64,000 nucleotides of DNA from Sphagnum compactum (Eukaryota; Bryophyta; Sphagnopsida; Sphagnales): assembly GCA_965153455.1 (NCBI GenBank), contig OZ234503.1, positions 3,720,001 to 3,784,000 on the forward strand, read 5' to 3'. A program made the translations under genes and the position numbers. The notes beneath the pieces are model-generated. The model saw only the letters and a program-made list of their open reading frames with translations. It had not been told where the DNA came from and did no database searches. Shown piece by piece: positions 13,030 to 25,500 of this stretch. Position 1 is the first letter of the stretch, and each line of letters opens with the position of its first letter.

Positions 13030-13086
13030 TTTTCCCCAGCATCTCTAAAGGACATCTTTCCAGATCCTTAGAGATGCTGGGAAAAA
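13030..13086. repeat. Near-perfect 57-bp hairpin
   Basis: The arms TTTTCCCCAGCATCTCTAA and TTAGAGATGCTGGGAAAA are reverse complements apart from a one-base bulge. Pairing extends into AGGA...TCCT, leaving a loop of about 12 bases. Either a very short foldback element or a small stem-loop RNA precursor; the stem is on the short side for a plant microRNA precursor. Confidence 0.75.
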
Positions 13087-14639
13087 TGTGAACTGGAAGT
13101 GTGTACCCATCTCCGTTTTTCAAACAAACATAAGGTTTCTGATTGTCAAATGTCAGAAGTTTTCTTTTGTTGCTCAACTAATTTCTTCGTTCAAAACCAG
13201 TTGTTCTAATTTAGATGAATATTCAATATAAATTTACTCAAAATTTTACATCTCCCACACCTTAGGTCCAAAACTTTAAAAATCACCTCCATTAATCTTT
13301 ACTTGTTAAGGGTTTTCCAGTAATAACTCAATTTCTTTGCAAATTTTCATTTTTCTAATTTAATTTAATTTTTAAAATAAAAATACTCAATATCCAATAA
13401 CTCGTATACTGTAGTAAATCTAAAACATTACAAAACCACCTTGGTGCACCAATCCCTACTACTGATCATGAGCTTTCCAAGGGGGCTCCTGGTTTGGGAC
13501 ATCTTAATGGAACAAACAAAACAAGCAGACGACCTTAGATGTCGAACTAGAAAAGCAAGCTAAGTAACAACATCATTCCCATACCGACTTCTCCAGGGTC
13601 TAGACACAGAATCATCAGGAGAGAAAATTGCTGCATTTTTCACATGAAGATTCTTCACATTCACTTTTTGTCTGGCAGTTTCTGTTCAGTCCAAGGGCCC
13701 TCTCCCTTCCTGCCCCTGCCCTTCCTTCCCCCGCAACCCATTAAATTGTTGGGGCCATGTCTCCGCCGCCTCAACACGGCCCAACTACAAACTTTTTGGT
13801 TGGGTCCTGGACAAAGCACACTGACAAAACTATAACCAGCTTTGGGGGCTGACTTGATGACTTGTCTCTTCCTGATTGGATATTCACACCTCAACTATGT
13901 TGCATATCAAGCTGCCCATATCTCATTCTGTCTTTTGGATGAAAAATGATTTGCATCCAACTGCAACTCAGCAGGTTATGGATGTTAAGGATGTTGGTAT
14001 TGTAGGGTGATTGACTCATGGCCCCCTTATATTTTTCCCGGTAACCAGTGCCCTCTCATTGCTCACCTAGTCTATAGTGGGCATAGGTTTAGGAATTTTG
14101 TTGGTAACTAGTTTCTGTGTTTCTATTCACACACTTGTATGAGTGTTTTCTTAAGCATGATAGGCAACTATTTATTGGCTCTAATTTTGGTGTTATCAGT
14201 GTCAGTTTTAATGTATGTTTACATAATGAAGGCGCTTGAAATGTGAATCAGCCGTCGCAAACTGGTTACACTTTGACAACATGCCCTGAAGGAACCCCAT
14301 CACCATTTAATGGACCAATACCTCACCCTGGTGGGCTTCTTGTGTTTTTGATACACTTTGAAACAAGCCCCCAGAAGAACCCTTTACCCCTAACAAAGGG
14401 ACTGGTTGCCCCTACTAGGGCCATTTTATAAAGAACCCAATACCACTTAATGGAACGGTATGTGAAATAGTGGACTTGCTGTGCTTGTGGTATGCTTGAA
14501 AAACAGGTTCCCGAATGAACAAAACAATAGAGCACATGCACTGGGCCCGTTCCCTAAAGAACTAATCACCACCTAACAAAATAGCAGCTCGGCCTATCAG
14601 GCCCAGTTCCTAGTTCAATAATGGTATCCAACTGAATTG

Positions 14640-14815
14640 TGGGGTTTGGGACCGGAGAAGATTAAATGGGCACATGGATGTCAAGATAGAAAAAATTTAC
14701 TTTTGAGTGCCGACTGAATAGTCGGTTGTGACGCATGACCCTGGACACAATTAAATGGGCATCATATCGGTGTCAAGATAAAAATAATTTACTAATGGGT
14801 GTCAACTGAGTCATC
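14640..14815 (+). repeat. Two-copy ~100-bp direct repeat
   Basis: A block starting ATTAAATGGGCACATGG, with GTGTCAAGATAAAA and TAATTTACT words and a TGACTGA-type segment, appears twice in diverged form (about 14661 and 14751). It leads straight into the four-copy minisatellite at 14822. Confidence 0.6.
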
Positions 14816-14821
14816 AGCTCA

Positions 14822-15132
14822 GGGCATGATGAAGGGGCAAATCCCTGAACCTGTCGAAACAGGGGGTGTAGTCTAGTATAGCGCCTTGAAACAAGCAAGC
14901 TGAGGGCATGAGGGAGGAGGGGACAGGGAAAATCCCCCAACCTGTCGAAACATGGGGTGTATTGTAGCGCCACTAAACTAGCTATCTCAGGGCATGATGG
15001 AGGAGGGGACATGCGAACCGGTCGAAACATGGGGTGCAGAGTAGCGCCACTAAAAAAGCAAGCTCGGGGCATGATGGAGGAGGGGACATGGAATATCCCC
15101 GAACCAGTCGAAACATGGGGTAGCCTAAAGCG
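14822..15132 (+). repeat. Four-copy minisatellite, ~77-86 bp unit
   Basis: Units begin GGGCATGATG (or GGGCATGAGG) at 14822, 14904, 14990 and 15067. Each carries GTCGAAACATGGGGT (first copy GTCGAAACAGGGGGT), and most carry a TAGCGCC word. The block is GC-rich compared with the surroundings. It makes the - strand look open over 14773-15309, but that frame simply repeats itself and is not a gene. It ends about 375 bp upstream of the ATL start codon, so it may lie in or near that promoter. Confidence 0.85.
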
Positions 15133-15507
15133 TAGCGTAGCGGAACGAAACAAGCAAAGCGGGAAAGAGAAAAGGACAAGAGCCCTCCCAAAAAAAATAA
15201 ATAAAAAATTGCTGCGCTTCTCGACGACGTAAGGACGTGTCGCAATACTTGGAAGCTGCGCGCACGGGATCGCGCCATCGCCTCGCACACACACGCGATG
15301 CGTTGACACAGAAAACTTAGCACAATAGGCAGTAGTTCTTGTAGCTCTTGTTTTTGCTATCCCATTGGTTTCCGGACTTTGGTGTGTGATGTTTCGTCAA
15401 GTTTCCAGTTTGGGGAGGAACATTTGTGAAGTGTGTTTTGCTTGATTTGTTTGTTTGTTGTCATCCCTTCTCAGCTGCGATTTTGATGTGTATGTGTTTT
15501 GTGTCTC

Positions 15508-17304
15508 ATGGCCTCGAAGAATTACAGTAGCTTGACACACTCGCAGCAGCCGCCTCTTTTCGACAGCTACACCTACGCTTATAATCCGTCAAACTCAAAG
15601 TTCAATCCTACTATGGGGATCGTTATCGTGGCTTTGGGTTCCGCGTTGATATTCGTGGCTTTCTTCACCATTTACGTGCGTAGGTGTGGCAATGCGAATG
15701 CGGAACAAGACTCGTCGAGTGCTGCCGCCGGCAATCCCAGGTCTTCCACCTCGCGACAACCCAAAGGACTGGATAAATCTGTGGTGGAGTCACTGCCGGT
15801 GGTGCATTTCAAGGATTTGAATTTCCAGCAAGTGGTGGACGAGAAGGTGGACGGTGGCCATGGGAAAAACGAGAACGATGATGTGCATCGCGAGTGTGCA
15901 GTATGCTTGAGTGAGTTCGAGACAGAGGATAGCTTGCGGCTGCTGCCCAAGTGCAATCACGTTTTTCATTTGGAGTGCATCGATGTTTGGTTCTGCTCGC
16001 ACTCCACATGCCCGCTTTGTCGCGCCAGCCTCGTTCCTACTACAGATGTTCAGCAAGTGCCCGATGCGGGAGCGAGGCTGGATCAAGCTGAATCCGTGGT
16101 TATCGAGCCTGAGCAGGAGCGAGAAGGGGATGGAGGTCAGGGGGTTTTGCAGGTTCCTTTCGAAGTGGTAGTAGTGACCATTGATGGAGGCGATGTGGGA
16201 GAAAGCGCGCGGGAGCAAGAACAGGAAGCTGCGCAGCTTGCGGTGCCGGTTGCAGCTCCGACTCGAAGTGGGATCGCTACAGAAGGTAAAATTCGAAATC
16301 AATGGAGAGGAGGAATTTCTGAAAGTTTTTCTTCTCTAGGATCTCGCTCGCTCGCTCGCTCTTGAAACATGTTTTTTGTGCAGGAGAAGAAGTCTTGAGA
16401 CACAAGGAGCTCTTGGATGATTCCCTTGTCTAACTTTACCTCCAAGAATAGACTACAAACGTAGACCGATTTTCCCTTTGACATTGGTTCTAAGAGGGAT
16501 TTCTAAACAGGATAACTGAGAACTTTCTCACATTTCACAGAGGGAATTGTACGAGAGCTCCTTGTGAGAGGATCTTGGGGTTTTCCTGAGGGACTCTGAT
16601 TCCTTTTCTTTGTTTGTACAGATCATGACCAGAAGGACACCGCATGGTTTGCTCTGTTTCGAAATGTTCAAAGTTTCAAGAAAGCTGCTCGAGTGATGTT
16701 GCATGAGAGGGCAGGCACATCACCACCTCCTGGGTTACTACAACAACACAGCCTTGAAGCAGCACAAACAATCTCAAAGACGGTCAGGAAATCCCCATCT
16801 CCAGTAAACAAACCCATGCAACGGTCTGCCTCTCTAGACGGTGATGGCAAGTCCATCAAAGATTTCTTTAGTAGCAGCAACAACCTCCTCTCCCCCAGAA
16901 TTGAATCTCAGTTACATCCTGTGCCAGCTGCTGCTCCGAACCTTGCAACCATGATGAATCTCCCTACAACGTCAAACCCTGAGTTCCAACAAGCATGTTC
17001 AACATATTCAGGGCTTGAGTTTTTGAGAACTGGCATAAGCTTAAATTCTGCAGGGAAGGCTCACCTTTTAGAATCACAGCCAATCAGGTCAAATTCTGAG
17101 CATTGGGTGCATATTGAATTGGATGATGCTCCAGGACTGGAGTCTTCTTTTGGTGTTGGGCCTTCTTCAAGCACAAAACCAGTGCAACAACAGCTTTTTG
17201 TTAGCAAGAGCCCAATCATCAGTAGCAGGGGAACTGTTGAAACTGGAAGGTTGGAGAGATGGAGTTTCTTGAATCTTCGAAACTCGCTTTCTTTGCAAAG
17301 ATAG
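15508..17304 (+). CDS. ATL-type RING-H2 E3 ubiquitin ligase, membrane-anchored
   Basis: Two exons, 15508-16285 and 16622-17304, joined by a GT-AG intron give a 486-residue frame. I start at the ATG opening MASKNYSS. One hydrophobic segment (about residues 36-56) is followed by basic residues, then a GLD motif (87-89), then a canonical RING-H2 finger with C130, C133, C149, H151, H154, C157, C168 and C171; W161 and the Pro in TCPLC are the residues that usually contact the E2. TM, GLD and RING-H2 in this order define the ATL family, whose members attach ubiquitin to targets from membranes. The long C-terminal half (about 300 residues) is low-complexity and Ser/Gln-rich, with no domain I recognise. 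Substrate unknown. Most ATL genes lack introns; this one has an intron after the RING-coding part. Confidence 0.9.
16286..16621 (+). other. Intron of the ATL gene
   Basis: Begins GTAAAA and ends TTTGTACAG; it splits a codon after its first base. The reading frame continues open for about 20 codons past the donor, ending near a CTCG tetranucleotide run (about 16341-16362). Retention would give a 285-residue form that keeps the RING but loses the C-terminal half. Confidence 0.8.
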
Positions 17305-20150
17305 TCATCTGAGCTGACAGTGGCACCCTAATTTCTTAACCCTCTTTTACTTATCATAGTGGATTTCACACATCCCAACTTCAACCCAATTTAGAGCAGC
17401 ACCCAAATCAATCACAGGGGTTTTATTGTTTGAAGCCTTCAAATTCACCTTCCACAAAGCCTTTTTGTAGGCTTTGCTCAGAAGTTTTGACTTCAGGAAG
17501 GAGAATTCCCAGTGTCTTTGATCAGAGGCATCGCAGGAGCTCTTGAAACTTTTCAAGCACTCTTGCATCTGTATCATAACAGTGTCTTCAGGGAAATCCA
17601 AAGCTGCTCAGAAATATGTAAAATTCCACCACCATTTTTTCCAGGAGGTTCAGCTTTCAACAACATGCAGTTGATGCAAGGTGGTGTTTTGCAGCCCATT
17701 CCTTTTTGCAAATCACAATCTTCCAACAGCAAAGTTTTTGCTTTTCATTGCATTGGATTTAGCACAGTCTTTGTACAGGAGAACATTGGGACTTGTGGCA
17801 GTGTCCATTTGGTCTTCATGTTCATTTCTCACAAACTACTCCAGAATTGTTACTCCTTTAGAGGATATGCAAATCGAGCAAGAACTTAGGTTAAATGCAT
17901 ACTTTAATGTTATATTGAAGTGCATTCAGATCCCCTGAATGCTCAGACCTCCTCTCTCTCTCTTTGGAGAATGTTGATTGTCAATACTAGGGAGTGTTTA
18001 GCATTTAGCAACAGAATGTGAAGGACCTATACAGGAGAGGATTAAAATTCTCTTCAACTCTCTTCTTCTGTACGGCAATTGTTTGTGAATAAATGGTGAG
18101 TGCCAGAATTTCATTTGGGTTATGGCTTGTTTTCTGCACTAATAATAATCTCAAGGAAGTGGCTGCAGAAGGTAGGTTTTTAAAGCTGTTGATAATTGTA
18201 TGAAGTCAACAGAGGATATACAAGGTACAACTTTAGGAGAAGCTTCACCTTAACTGCCTAGTGGAGATGTGCGTATTCTAGATTTTCTGTATCTCTGGAA
18301 CAAGTGATTTAAACAAGTTGTGGAAGCAAGTAAGGGGTGCAGAGTTCTTCCTAGGCAACAAATGGCTTCTCATAATATCTCACACAACATTGATCTGTGT
18401 TGGAAGACACGGATGGTCTTGGAGTGGAGAGAAGTGCTGCACCTAAATTGAAAAGCAAAGTTGACCCAAGACAACATGACGTGGGTTTTGTCACAGAAAA
18501 ATCCACAAAATTGGGGAAGATGTATTGGAAAAGTTTACACATTTTTCCAACCTCAGCTTAAAGCCATTGTGAACAGAAAAAACCCAGCACTAAACAGTTT
18601 GTTCTCATCATCATGTTTACTTATGTTAATGCATTTGTAACATTAATTAGTGGGTTGTCAATTGTGGTTTCTGATATTGTGGGGGTAAACTCTTTATTGC
18701 TGGCAGCACTCCCTTTGTCTAACACAGGTAATTCACCTCTTCACAGAGACAGGTATCACCTAGATTATCATCTGTCATCAAGCATGATGCTGCAGATCTT
18801 TTCTCACCCTCCCTCTTCTGCATCTGCATTTTCTGCTCCCTTAATTCTTTTCTGGCCTGGGGAAATGGTGTTTGAGTATTTTGTCAAGAATTCTAAAACT
18901 GGGAGAAATTGTTGGAAACTGCCATGAGAAAGTACAACATACTCCAAGGAAGATTGCCTGGAAATATGTGAACTAAAACATTTGGCATGAAAAATTTTCT
19001 GGAAAGAAAAAAAGATCTGGAAAATTTTAAGAGGATCTGCAATGGTAGCCAATGGTAGCAAATGGTAGGATCACAGCAGTCTAATGGAAAGCCACTAAAA
19101 TGAAGCCCTGTTTCTTGTTGCATGGACAGGCACTCTCCATTGGAGATCTGTAACTGGGTTGGAAATCTGTAGATAATTGATGTTAGGGATGTTGGGAACA
19201 TTTCATATGTAAGGAACTTCTTAGGGAATTGTTAGGAACATACGGTCCAAAAAAGAGGATGACAAGTATCAACCTGTGAATGATTCACAAGTTGACTCAT
19301 AGCTCTACATTTGGTCCTGTTGGTGACAGGACTGTGATCACAGCTAGATGAAACAAATGTAATGAAAAGCCGCACTGGGGCAGAATCTATGATCACATCA
19401 ACCTAATCGAAAGAGATCCTAAGGGTACATTTCCATGTCTTCCACTTGCCCACTATCCAACTCCAATTAATTTGGTCAAATGATGGCAAAAGGGTTTTTT
19501 TGCTCACCACACTATTTCTCAACCCACTTTGAAAGAACCCACACCTGGCAGTTGCAGGTGTCCAGAGCTAATATGACCAAGACCAAGACAGATTATTTTT
19601 GCACTTTGTTTTTCAGGTTATGTGACTTACATATGTTGGTCTGGTGGGTATCTCCAGATCTGGGGGAGGGGAAGGGAGGCACCCACCAGAATAGTGAGGA
19701 ATCTGAAGAATAGTGGCCCAGTGTCTCAACATTTTACATAAAACCCCAGCTGCTTGAGTGGGGATACTAGGAATGATGGGTGAGTGAGAGATCATGGAAA
19801 TGTACCTGATGAGAGTGATTTTGTCAACCAGTCAGTGGAATTGCGGAAACCATTTTGTACATGCCTGCAACAACAAAGCTTGGGGGTGTTAAAGGTTGCA
19901 AGGGTTCCATTTCTCAATCATGGTCAATTTTCTAAAGCAGCAAATTTTTACTGTGCCTCAAAAGAAGCAAGCTTTAAGTTGAGAAATAGCACTCGGTTGG
20001 CTACCTGTCAACTTCTACCCCTCGCAAATCCAGGCCCATTTCCACTACTGATTTGCTATGTGCTGTTGGTAGTTGAGTAACCCTTGCTCTGGGGCTTTTA
20101 AGCTGGGACCCTTATCCTTTCTTTTTCCGTTTCACTCCCTCTCCTCCCGC
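17305..20150. other. 3' flank of the ATL gene, no further gene
   Basis: No supportable coding sequence. An AATAAA hexamer at 18088-18093 is a possible but distant poly(A) signal for the ATL gene, about 780 bp after its stop. Open frames up to about 100 codons here have no domain and no splice partners. Confidence 0.45.
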
Positions 20151-20159
20151 TGTTGTGTT

Positions 20160-20375
20160 CTGCTGCAACAAAGTTTGGCTGGTTTACATTATTCAAGAGC
20201 CTCTAGTGGGTCCTTTGGAAATTGTCAGCACCAAAGTTTGGCAGGTTGACAGCATTTGAGAGCCTCCAAGTAGTGGGTCCTTTGGGAGCTGTCAGCACCA
20301 AAGTTTGGCAGGTTGACATCATTTGAGAGCCTCTAATTAGTGGGTCCTTTGGGAAGTTTGTCAGCACCAACTTAA
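20160..20375 (+). repeat. Tandem repeat, ~67-69 bp unit, 3-4 copies
   Basis: The word GTCAGCACCAAAGTTTGGC recurs at 20224 and 20291, with a truncated copy at 20360 and a diverged first copy near 20165. Each unit continues through AGGTTGACA, TTTGAGAGCCTC and TAGTGGGTCCTTTGG. Confidence 0.85.
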
Positions 20376-20399
20376 AACCTTTTGGAGGTGCCTAGTCTC

Positions 20400-22535
20400 C
20401 AATTTTTTTTTGTCTACTGAGAAGGATGAGTTGCCAACTTGGAGAGGACACCTGCTATTTGAGAGCAAACTCCTGACTGACCCCAATCCAAATCTGTTGA
20501 AACACAAGAATGTGGAAGCACAGCCTTGAGCCTTGGAGATGCCCAAGACTCTGCTCCATGCATACAAATGGGTGTGTACCTGTAATCTGTTTGCAGAACA
20601 AAACATTTTATATTGCTTTGCAGGGACCAAAAAACACTGCAGGATTCAAGTGAAGGAGCATGTTTCTCTGGATACAAAGGTAATGGCACCAAGGTGAATC
20701 ACAAAAAGTTCTCAAGACAAGGTTAACTTCAACTGGAAGCTCCTACTCTGAGGCCACCAAATGATTGTTGATTTATTTTCAATAGGAACAAGGCTAAATA
20801 CTTACTCCAAGAACAAAAGCACAACCTGCTTCACAACCATTCTCTTTGTTCAACCATACAGTCTATCACCAAGTAAACAAATAAAACTGGATCAGGTTTC
20901 TATTTAGCAATACTGTCACTTATGGTGCTCACTGATTGATGTTGGGTATATGTTTAAGAGTACAGATGCAACTGATATAACAAAGGCATGAAGCCAAGAT
21001 GTAATGCTTGGTCTTATTGTGCTCTTATGGCTACATAACACACCCTTCACTTTTTGCCTTTGTTATCTGACAGACTCAATACAGAAGATACCTTTGTAAA
21101 ATGGAGGGCCATTCCACCTCAGAAAATCATCATTTTCAAAAAGCCAGGGAAGGCTGGCTGGCCTGTTCCCACAATCCTCACAAGGTTCTCTGGAAGGGGG
21201 ATTACCAGTACCACCATTCCTGTGCACTGAAATCATGCCTCAGAAAGGTTTTCCCCTATAGACACAAGCAGCAAAGTTATCTTTGAATTCTTTGAATGCA
21301 TTTGTCAGATCCCGGATTGAGTTCATTCCTGGAACTCCACTGGAACAATACAGTACTAAACCCTAAAAGAAAGATCAATGACCACATTCAAAAGCAGTTA
21401 AACTAGACATTTCCAGTCCAATAATAGATCATATTTCTACATATAGCAAATGCTCCAGAAATTGCAGAAGGCCTGAAAACAAACATGGGCATTGACAAAT
21501 TTTCAGATCAAATTTCAATATTGGGGCATTGTGAGGTGCTGCAGTGATTTGACAAAAATCAGTGTCAAAGGATGCTACTGTATAACACCTTCAATAAGTG
21601 GATCTTTGTATGATGTAGTTATGTCAAACAAAATGGAACTGGCATTGGTCTAAATTTGGTTGTCCAAAAGAAGTTGAGCATTAAAATCAAGAACTACAGC
21701 ATGCAAATATTGAATAAACAATCCTAGGCACTTACCTCATAAATTGGTTTTGTATGTAACATGTAAAGCTCTAGAGGTTAGTTTCTTCAGCCTCTGCAGT
21801 GCCAGGTTCCCAGTTAGCTTTGGGTACACAACAAAAGAAACAAGTTGTAACATCTCCACAAAGACAGACACATCATCCAGTGCACACCTGTAAAAGAGAC
21901 CATACTGAAGTCAAAAGGAAAAAGGCAAAAGGGAAGGGCTCTTTGCATTAATGGCATCCTTTTGAATACAAATGTTTGAACAAAGGCTGTTGATGTGGAC
22001 AAATAATCACTAATTTCAGGCAACAAATAAACACTTATACACTGTAATGCAAAAGCCCTATAATACTCTTTCAATGCCAACATACAAGAGAGTGCTACAA
22101 ACTGATTTTGTATTGATCAAACTGGAGTTGCTGAGATGGGAAGAGAAGAATTGAGAGCAAAAGAATTTGAGTCACTAAGGAAAACTAAAGTAGAATATAT
22201 CCAAAGAGCAAATCATATACATCAATTTCATTTCTCATTTTGGGTACAAAGTGTAACATTGACTAATGGCCAAGTAATGGAAACAACCAACAACATTCCA
22301 AGTAATGGCCAAATTGCAAGTGTAACATTGAATTCTACACACTTGTACTACTTAATCTCAGCGTAGAACAGTGACATAATATACATGGATAGACATCAAA
22401 AAATCACACAAAGCATGCCCTGATTTAGAGACAACCCTAGAATTGTGGATGCTTGCAAAGAATGAGCAAAAAATTAGTCATCTGGTACAAAACCTGCACC
22501 TGCCAACCCGTCATTGCATGTACAAAATTGCAGTG
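20400..22535. other. 3' flank of the ELL-like gene
   Basis: Lies downstream of the ELL-like stop codon at 22536 (that gene runs on -). It contains splice-like sequences on - (for example a good acceptor near 21891) that could belong to 3' UTR introns, but no conserved coding frame. Confidence 0.45.
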
Positions 22536-25500
22536 TTATCCTTGGCCTGCCTTTTCCGCAAAATCTTTCAAGTGCTGTTTGATTATCTGCATCACATGAA
22601 TGAGATGATATTATTCAAGTCATAATTTTTTGCCCAAGTAATGGAAACAACCAACAACATATAACTCTCAAGACTGCAGTCTTAATTCTTCATATCCTTC
22701 TGGAAACAAATATCTCTGTGGAGGGACTTCTCAACAAAGATTGCAACTGAGCAGGAGATGTATGTGCACTTTTCAATACACATTTCATTGAAGTTTTATT
22801 TCTATTATTTCCTGTATGAGGTTTAAGGGAGAAGAGGAACTAACCAGAAGCTCATCATGTAACACATTGAAAGTCTTTTGCATGCGCTTAGACCTCTGCA
22901 TACATCATAAAGCAGTGCCATCTCCATGTCAATCCCTGCATCTTTTTCATCCCTGGATGCCAATCATTCACTTCCTACATTCTTCTTTTTTGTCACTGTG
23001 ATTCTCCATAGCTTCCTTTGCAGTGTAAATAAAATGGTCTCAGCTGAAGAGAGTAACAGAATGAACTCTTTCTCATTTGCTGTGTCTAACAGAATCAAAG
23101 GTTGGTATGACTTTATACCTTGCGCACTGCATGATAAGTCATTTGTATTTTACTGCGGACCTGTTGGAGCTTTTCTGGGGCATTGCTCGCACGCTCAATT
23201 TCCCTTTTGAAAGTTGCAAAGTCCAACCTGCAAATGCAAAGCCTTCATCTCAATATGAAACAGGACATGAGATCAGAGTTATTCCCATGACTTAAGCAAA
23301 ACCCATGCACCTTGATGGCAACAAGTGAACCCTTAAAGAGCATACATGTTGAGGGCATAGCAATAGCAAGCAACAAAGCCTGACACCGGACAACAGAAGC
23401 AAGAATGGATAGGGTCATTCACACACCTGGTATCTTCAATGTCATCATAGAGGCGGCGGTAGATTATGTACTTCTCTTCATACTCCCTTTTATACTTCTC
23501 AGCCCTGTGGCAACAACACATGATGGATGTAAGGCTCGTTTATAATCAGATTACTCAATCTATTCAGTAGACCTTGACATTCATGGGGTAAGACAGAATC
23601 ATGACAATTAGACATATTGTGTATGTCGTTGGGATCTACATGCTAAATTCCACCAAATCCAATTTTAAAACAAGATATCACTGATATTATCCACAGTTCA
23701 ATATGTCAGACCATGGTGCAGAACATTGATTACAGTATACAACCACAAACCACAAATACAATATGGAAGGGTAAAAGGTGAAACTGTGCAACATACTGTT
23801 CATAAGTCACTGCAGGGCCCCGCAGTTCTGGTGCATTCTTCTCATACATCAGGAAATAGTCCTTTTCATCAGCACCATCACAGCTTCCAGATAGATTTGC
23901 CCATTTGCCATTACTTTGACCTGAATCAGGTAATGCACTAATCTTATTCCCAGGGGCTAGCACACTAGCACTAATCTTTGGCTTCCGGTCTGGTTCTTGG
24001 CCACTTTGTTGCTCAAAACCCTCCTTTTCATGATCTTCTTGTCCTTTCACATATGGCCACTGTTTCCGGCCATTCTCTGCACTGGAAGCTTTGCTGCTGG
24101 GTGCTGCATGATTCAATAGCACATCAAGAGGGCCCCCTCTGTTCAACTCAGCATTTGGAGGCCTTGGAGCAATATCCTGCACAGCTGATGTTTTCTCCAA
24201 CTTGCTGACAGGTGCAGTGTCGGAGTGGACACTACAGTTGACAGGTAGCTGGGGAGGCACAGGAGCAACAGAAGGCTTCTTGTACACCCTTGCAGCTGGT
24301 TCCTGATTAGCACCATCTTCTGCCAATCTCTTTAATCCCCTGAATTCTTGTGGCCTTTCAGCACTCTCACTGAGGCTAACTCGAGACTTTAATGCTGACA
24401 CTGCATCAAGCCTCTCCTCCTGTAAAATATTACCTGGTTTCAAGATCCCTGTAGTTGTGCGACCTGTTTCTCGGGCTGCCACCTGGTCTACTCTCTGCAC
24501 CTCTTTGTGAGTCAGTGGGATAGGTTTCCGAGTCTCTGCAGTGATAGGAGAATCTTTTCTCAAGTCACCTGCAGCCTTGCCAGTACCCTGAGCTTTGTCT
24601 TTAGGTGGGCTAACTTGTCCTTTGTGCACCAAAGGCTTATTACTTGTTGCTTGTTCAACGATTTCCCAACCTTTGACTGCTTCAACTTGAGTGCCATCCT
24701 TCCTTGTTTGATCTGAGGTCTTAACATCCCGAGTACTTTCTTGCAGCTCCCCTACCTCCAGGTCTGAACTCTCTGTTGCTCTTTTCTCATTATGTTTACT
24801 GACACCATCATTGTTGTTGATTTTCAACATACCTTTGGCAGGCTCTTGTTTGATGGTTTCCTTCTTCCTTCCATCTCTAAATGAGCTATTTTGAGCCAAA
24901 CCATCATTGCATGTCTGCGCAGCCATGTCAATATCTTTCGTTGGTTTCCCCCATACATCTGTCTTTTTGAGGGATTCATTTTGTTGTGGTACTGCAGGCT
25001 CAAGGCTTTGCCTTCGGGCCTGCTTTGGGTCCCTCCCAGGCCTAACTACAAGCCCTGGCTCCTTGTAACTATTTGTACCTTGAGAGTCCATATCTCTCTT
25101 CAGCTGGCGGTTCCCAAGGTCCTTGCCCGGTCTTCCAAGCAGCCCTGCATCTGGATTGTTCTGTAAATTTAAGTCTCTCGGAACCCTCTTTGTGCTTTCA
25201 GGCTCCTTTGAGGATTGTGTAAAAGCTGCAGCATCTGTCTTCCTCCCAGCTACTGCAACAGGTTCTGCTTCTCTCAATACGGTGGAGCTCACATCTGTGT
25301 TTCTAGATGCAACATTGTGTTGTGGCATCTCAACTGGCTGCTTGGACAATGGATTAGGTTTCTCTCCCCCCTTTCCTGGCCTCTGCAAAGGTTTATTCAA
25401 TACCCCAACAATTTTCTCTCCAACATTCTTGTCTGCCACAGCCTTTTCACTGAGTGTTCTTTCTCCAAGCTCATCTGTTTCCCAGTCCACCACAGTCTTC

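Noticed and set aside
14773-15323. Two long - strand frames (178 and 113 codons)
   Set aside because: They translate the four-copy minisatellite and repeat themselves; no domain.
15790-16302. 170-codon - strand frame opposite the ATL exon
   Set aside because: Shadow of the strongly supported + strand coding exon.
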